Assembly: GCA_013396655.1 (NCBI GenBank) | Contig: WBMV01002649.1 | Span: forward strand, 21,009-85,008 | Direction of reading: 5' to 3' | DNA from: Campylorhamphus procurvoides | Taxonomy: Eukaryota > Chordata > Aves > Passeriformes > Dendrocolaptidae | DNA length: 64,000 bases | Shown here: one piece after another, positions 60,001 to 64,000 of the stretch | Layout of the letters: every line of letters begins with the position of its first letter | Position numbering within the stretch: the stretch's first letter is position 1 | Notes under the pieces: model-generated | What the model was told of the DNA's origin: nothing | The model's input: only the letters and a program-made list of their open reading frames with translations | Databases searched by the model: none | Made by a program: the position numbers and the translations under genes

Positions 60001-63000
60001 TCAGCACAACCCACTACTCAAAAGCACTTTTTGAAGTATCTGCAGAATTACCTTTTCAAAGTCAGAGAGTGCCAGCCTGCAGTTGTATTTCCTGTACAGA
60101 TTTATCAGCTCTTGTAAATCATTTACCAGCTTCTTTAACCTCTGTATCTCTTCACAGTCCCCACATCTCTGAAACAGTGTTGAGGAGTGACATGTTAGAA
60201 GACACTTCAAAGGCTGTCATAAACACATTGTTCATCTTTAAAAACAAGACAATTGGTTCCTTTCTTTCATGGAATGAAGCTAATCTTTACCTCAAACACC
60301 AGTGACCTGCTCATTACCCATTCCAGCTCTAGCACAGAGCATTTGGTCTGAAGTCTTTTAGGAGCTAATTCTTATCTTTGCTCCATTTCTTACCCAAGCA
60401 GCCAGCTGGCCCAGGGCTGTGAATCCCCCTTCACCTTGACTTTTACTTGTGAAAAAGATCTCTGCCATTTGGAGGCCGTTGTGGGGCCAGTTTGCCTGTC
60501 CAAAAGAACTGGTATTAGCAAATATATGGTGCATATGGAAACACAAGGGTGCAAAGTGTCTGCAGGGCCACTCACCTTGTCAGTTAACTCCAGGTTTCGA
60601 GCACCTTGCTCCAGCCATTTGGCTAATGTTCTCTGGAAAGAAACCCAGCAGAGATAAGTAGAGTGAAGTTATTTATCAAAGCAAAAGTTGCCATTAGATC
60701 TAGCTTTGAAATCATGTATAATCATATATAAATGGTAAGGAGAAGAATCCCTTTAAAAGACAGAGGATCAAGGTCCTGCCATTTAAAATAAGGCTGTAGG
60801 TTTGACTCAAAAATGATCTTAATCTGAGGAAATGACCTTTTGCACTGTCAGTCTTACCTGTCCATTGGGCACAACTCTTCTCAGGAAGGGGATGACAATG
60901 TTCTTGAGCCACAAACACAGTTCATTCAAAGGGACAGTGAAAGGGATGGCACTGAGCAAGTCCTTCAGCATTTTCTCATCAAAGCTGTTTTCAAAGTCTG
61001 CCTAAAATATCAAAACAGAACAATTACAGGCAGATGGAGGGTGTGTTTATCTGATGCTTTATAAAGTTGTGTCACTAATGAGAAGAAGCTGCAAATTTCA
61101 CAAATACAAAGAGAAAAGCTCAGTAATCATTGACAGGAATTAAAAAAAATACAGGCTTGATCTTCTTTAAAAAAAGACCTAATTGAAGCAATTTCTTTTC
61201 AAATTACAGTATCCTGTTACTTCAGGACTTGTTCTGTAGTTCTGTCTTATCAAGAACAGAGATGTGTGAGCCCCCTCACCTGGTGCCTGAGCCACAGGTA
61301 CTGGGCACAAGGGAAATGGCCTTCTTCCAGCTGAGAGATGATGAGCTTGAACATGTCTTTGTTATTCAGGAACTCTGTCCAAGCAATGCCACTGGAAATG
61401 AGAGGGGGAAAGAAGCTCTGTTATGTGTGGGGTAGAACTTCAAAGCTTTTCTCTCAAGCACTGTGTGCTGTAAGAGACAGCAGTTGGATTGTGTTTGTGT
61501 TAAATCACCCCTCTCCTATACACATTGAAGAAAAAAATCTCTTCAAGTGCATGTGCAACAGATAATTTATATTTTCCACACACAGGTGACTCAGCCTCTT
61601 CTCATTCTCCCTTCTCCACAGCACAGGGTGGGAAACTTCAGGCAGAAAAGGAAGGGCTTAAAGTTTAATTGGAAAAGCAAAATAATCTTGCTTTCAGTGG
61701 CACACATTTAACCATCAGGATTCAATTGGCTTTAAATCTTAACAAACCAACCTGAATTTCTCTGGTCCAAAAGCTCCATAGAAGGTTGTAAGCCTTGCCT
61801 GAGCCCTCAATACCTGAGTGCACACAAAGGATTTAAGGTCAGTTCCTGGCTTGCCAAAAAGTGACATTACAGGGTTAGCACAACCACCACAAAGAGGGAG
61901 AATGGAGGGAAAGAAAGTATTCTCAGGAATTTCAGTTGATTAGAGAGGTAAGTGTCTTTAACAAAGCAGTAATCAAAAATTTCAATTGTGCAACACTTTA
62001 CTCTGATTTTCTTTGAAGGCAGATGAGGTTTGCCCAGTTGAAAACAGGAATAACCAAGAAATTTATGGAGCATCTGAAATTGATTCTTCCTATGACTGAA
62101 GGAATGGCTTATTTCTGAATCTGTCAGTACTGTGGTTCTCTTTCATACTATAAAATATCATCTTGCTTAGGCTTTTTAAAAGCTCAACATTATGAAAAAC
62201 TCCCCATTATAATAGTTTCTGTGATACTGCAGGTCCAGGCAGGTTGTCCTCACCTCAGTTAGGGACACTGGAGGCCCATCAGAAGGTGGGGCAGGGGTTC
62301 TCTCATCTTTCTTCAAGATCTGAAACAAAGAGATGAAATGACAGCTCAGAACAGGCCAGACATGAGCAGAATCTTAGCCCTTCTGTGAACTGAGGTCTTT
62401 ATTTTGCAGTGTTACATTGGGAGCTCAGCTGGTCCAACTTAACCTGGTTGGGTTTCTGCCTGTCTGGGGCTCAGACAGACAATGTGCCTCTCTCTGATGC
62501 TGGTTGATAAAGCAGGGAAGGCTAAAACAATGGAAACAGAAAAGGTGATCTGTTTTGAGCTTTGGTTGGAAAATTAATGTTTTAAAAGGACTTAAAAAGA
62601 CTGCTGCTCCAAACTAGGACTACCTTTCTGATGCAAATATAAAACTACAAGCAATTTTTTGTCCTTGGGCAACAGCAAGAATGAGGTTGGAACAAGTCTT
62701 GCTTCTCCTCTGTGTTTGGTAACATAGAATATACAATCCATTTGCTTTTTCCTGACTCTGTCTGGTCTGTCCCCCTCTCAGCTGGGGCACAAGTGTGGAA
62801 TAGGAACCCAAGAGTATCAGCAACTGAAGCAAATAAAGGCCCTTACCCTGACTTTGGCATAGTTCAGCATTTCCTGAGTGGTTTCATACAGAGGCCACGA
62901 GGCATTTATGCAGTAATTCACAACAAACTGGCTGTCCTGTTTGCAGAAGGAGACAGTGACATTAATTCCAAGATCCTTTACAATTTGAATTGCTGTGGTA

Positions 63001-64000
63001 GAGAAAGAGGGAAGGAAAAACCCCAAACCTGAATTTTTTGGAGGTTTTCTTTGGCTTCTTTCACAAGATCCAGCCAGGCTTCCCGGCCATAACTCCCACC
63101 AGAAGCTGAAGCCAGTTTCTCTAAAAGAATGTTTGCTTTCACCTGGTATACAAGCTGGTTAAAAAATACAGATTTCAGTTTTAAGCAGAGTCCTCCACTG
63201 AAAAATCCACACTGTTGTTCACTTTTGTCTCTTTTTTTAGCAAGTTTCCTGCAACCTCAAGGGACAAATGTGCCTTGTCCTGACCCAGCAGCAGTTGTTA
63301 TAATCAGATGCACTTTTGCACCACTTCTCCTTGCAAGGTTTGTTAGTTATTGTCAATAAAAACACAGTTCACCTCATAACCCTCTGATTTTGAATTAGCT
63401 CTCAAGTAGAGTTGTGTTGGAAAGTAATGGTGCACTGTATTTGTAATATTTGTAATATTTCCTGTTGCATTATAGGGCAAGAACCTTCCCCAGAAGTTCA
63501 GTTATACTAATTAATCTTCAATGTATTTATCATTGAACAACTCACCTGGACATCCAGTCCAAACTGAAGAGCAAAGTTCTCTGCTTCAGTGAATTTGTGT
63601 TTGTGCAGCAAACGGCTCAGCCTGGGGGGGAAAAAGTCAAGTAAACCCACTCCAATAGAAGTGCCAAACCACAGATTAAAAGAAAAAGCCAATCAAATAG
63701 TGTCTCACAGGAAAAAAGTACCTGTTTTCTGGCAAGGCTTCAGTTAAACTTCTCATCACAACTATAGAAACTGGGTCTTCAGAGGGCCTGAGGATGAGAG
63801 GGAATTCTGTGAGTTTATTAATCCTGAAACAACCCTCTATGAAAGCAATCTGCCATTTTTATGCAATGATGATCTAGTGAGAAACAAAACATTATCTTAC
63901 ATCTGATGCTTTTCATGAATTCCTTCCAAGAAGTAGATTGTGTCCTGTAACATGCAATCACAGAAATCATGAGGGGGCAGAGGAAATCAGGCATGGGAAG
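39087..64000 (-). CDS. KNTC1: KNTC1 (ROD), RZZ kinetochore complex subunit, partial
   Basis: Fifty-one exons in transcription order: 63901-63944, 63722-63787, 63546-63621, 63029-63142, 62847-62936, 62254-62319, 61752-61813, 61280-61391, 60858-61001, 60576-60632, 60394-60495, 60052-60168, 59470-59613, 59120-59218, 58610-58713, 58395-58500, 57945-58079, 57435-57554, 56634-56703, 56484-56551, 55648-55937, 54862-55034, 54584-54681, 53635-53776, 52988-53044, 52319-52482, 51735-51839, 51002-51130, 50684-50800, 50218-50327, about 49807-50014, 49071-49160, 48804-48975, 48386-48444, 47991-48245, 47394-47450, 46401-46611, 46204-46313, 45792-45832, 45389-45467, 44828-44946, 44345-44480, 43904-43999, 43149-43205, 42712-42766, 42568-42631, 41525-41654, 40553-40642, 40190-40335, 39375-39465, 39087-39128. 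Matches to human KNTC1 include SPKEGMIKGLWKNHSHE, IDYSSRLLFAIATSTT, SEESFPTLLLIAKLMK and ISPPVDLEHQYVLE. About 1,860 codons are present; the N-terminal beta-propeller region is off the right edge. What is seen is the alpha-solenoid with the conserved ROD C-terminal region. ROD with ZW10 and ZWILCH recruits dynein and MAD1-MAD2 to unattached kinetochores. Two exons (47991-48245, 49807-50014) have irregular donor sites. The introns, all under 1.2 kb, hold only CR1 remnants. Confidence 0.96.
41938..41976 (+). mobile_element. Short CR1 3' remnant in KNTC1 intron
   Basis: 'gtgatctttcagctcctttc' and 'caacccaaagc' resemble the CR1 3' end; too short for certainty. Confidence 0.45.
47735..47856 (+). 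mobile_element. CR1 3' end in KNTC1 intron
   Basis: 'caaggccaggctggactagg', 'gtgtccctgcccatggcagg' and 'aaggtcccttccaacccatt' followed by 'ctgtgattctat' form a well-preserved CR1 3' end with its terminal octamer-like repeat, antisense to KNTC1. Confidence 0.88.
52911..52987 (+). mobile_element. CR1 3' remnant touching a KNTC1 splice donor
   Basis: 'cccatggcagtggggtggaa', 'gatccttaaggtccctccca' and a terminal 'ctctgtgata' follow the CR1 3' consensus. The remnant ends where the minus-strand donor of exon 52988-53044 begins. Confidence 0.6.
57282..57366 (-). mobile_element. CR1-like remnant in KNTC1 intron
   Basis: 'gagttggaagaggctccaag' and 'cagtccaacctcttgctcaa' resemble antisense CR1 of an older subfamily. 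Identity is weak. Confidence 0.5.

Noticed and set aside
60496..60508. Alternative acceptor for the KNTC1 exon at 60394, adding SSFGQ
   Set aside because: It breaks the phase with the preceding exon. The acceptor at 60495/60496 keeps phase and matches the human protein.
62937..62992. Upstream extension of the KNTC1 exon at 62847 (IVKDLGINVTVSFCKQ)
   Set aside because: Open, but out of phase with the preceding exon. The acceptor just before DSQFVVNYC keeps phase and agrees with the family.

Overview
This is vertebrate nuclear DNA, most likely from a bird. It holds split genes with short introns and GT-AG junctions. CR1 retroposon tails of the avian kind are scattered through it (their 3' end contains GGTCTTTTCCAACC or a close variant). 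GC-rich minisatellites surround the promoters, as on avian microchromosomes. Three coding sets and a fourth, partial one can be rebuilt exon by exon with consistent reading phase. There is no sign of bacterial, viral or CRISPR material.

Layout. 1-4476: intergenic, with two CR1 copies, then a minisatellite that runs into a 668-base assembly gap just before the first exon of PPTC7. 4477-22199: PPTC7 on the + strand, six coding exons, 297 codons, a mitochondrial PP2C-type phosphatase; its 3'UTR may reach about 25335. 26065-33354: RAD9B on the - strand, eleven coding exons, 412 codons, a checkpoint clamp subunit; it ends tail to tail with PPTC7. 33355-34731: the RAD9B/VPS29 head-to-head interval, filled by minisatellites and an 804-base gap. 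34732-37994: VPS29 on the + strand, five coding pieces including a 12-base microexon, 186 codons, a retromer/retriever subunit. 39087 to the right edge: KNTC1 (ROD) on the - strand, 51 exons covering roughly the C-terminal 1,860 codons; its N-terminal part lies beyond the window.

The genes do not form a pathway: mitochondrial phosphatase, DNA damage clamp, endosomal sorting, spindle checkpoint. PPTC7-RAD9B-VPS29 is the same block, in the same relative orientation, as in human 12q24.11. KNTC1 next to VPS29 is not the human arrangement (KNTC1 is at 12q24.31), so a rearrangement breakpoint between lineages lies near 38.2-39.1 kb.

I did not find a new biological system. The most useful observations concern gene structure. 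A CR1 tail supplies the sequence just upstream of a RAD9B splice acceptor. The end of RAD9B exon 1 with its donor site appears to be copied twice inside a repeat array in intron 1. Two KNTC1 exons do not end in a usable GT donor as assembled. All gaps and isolated n bases fall in tandem repeats, two of them beside promoters.
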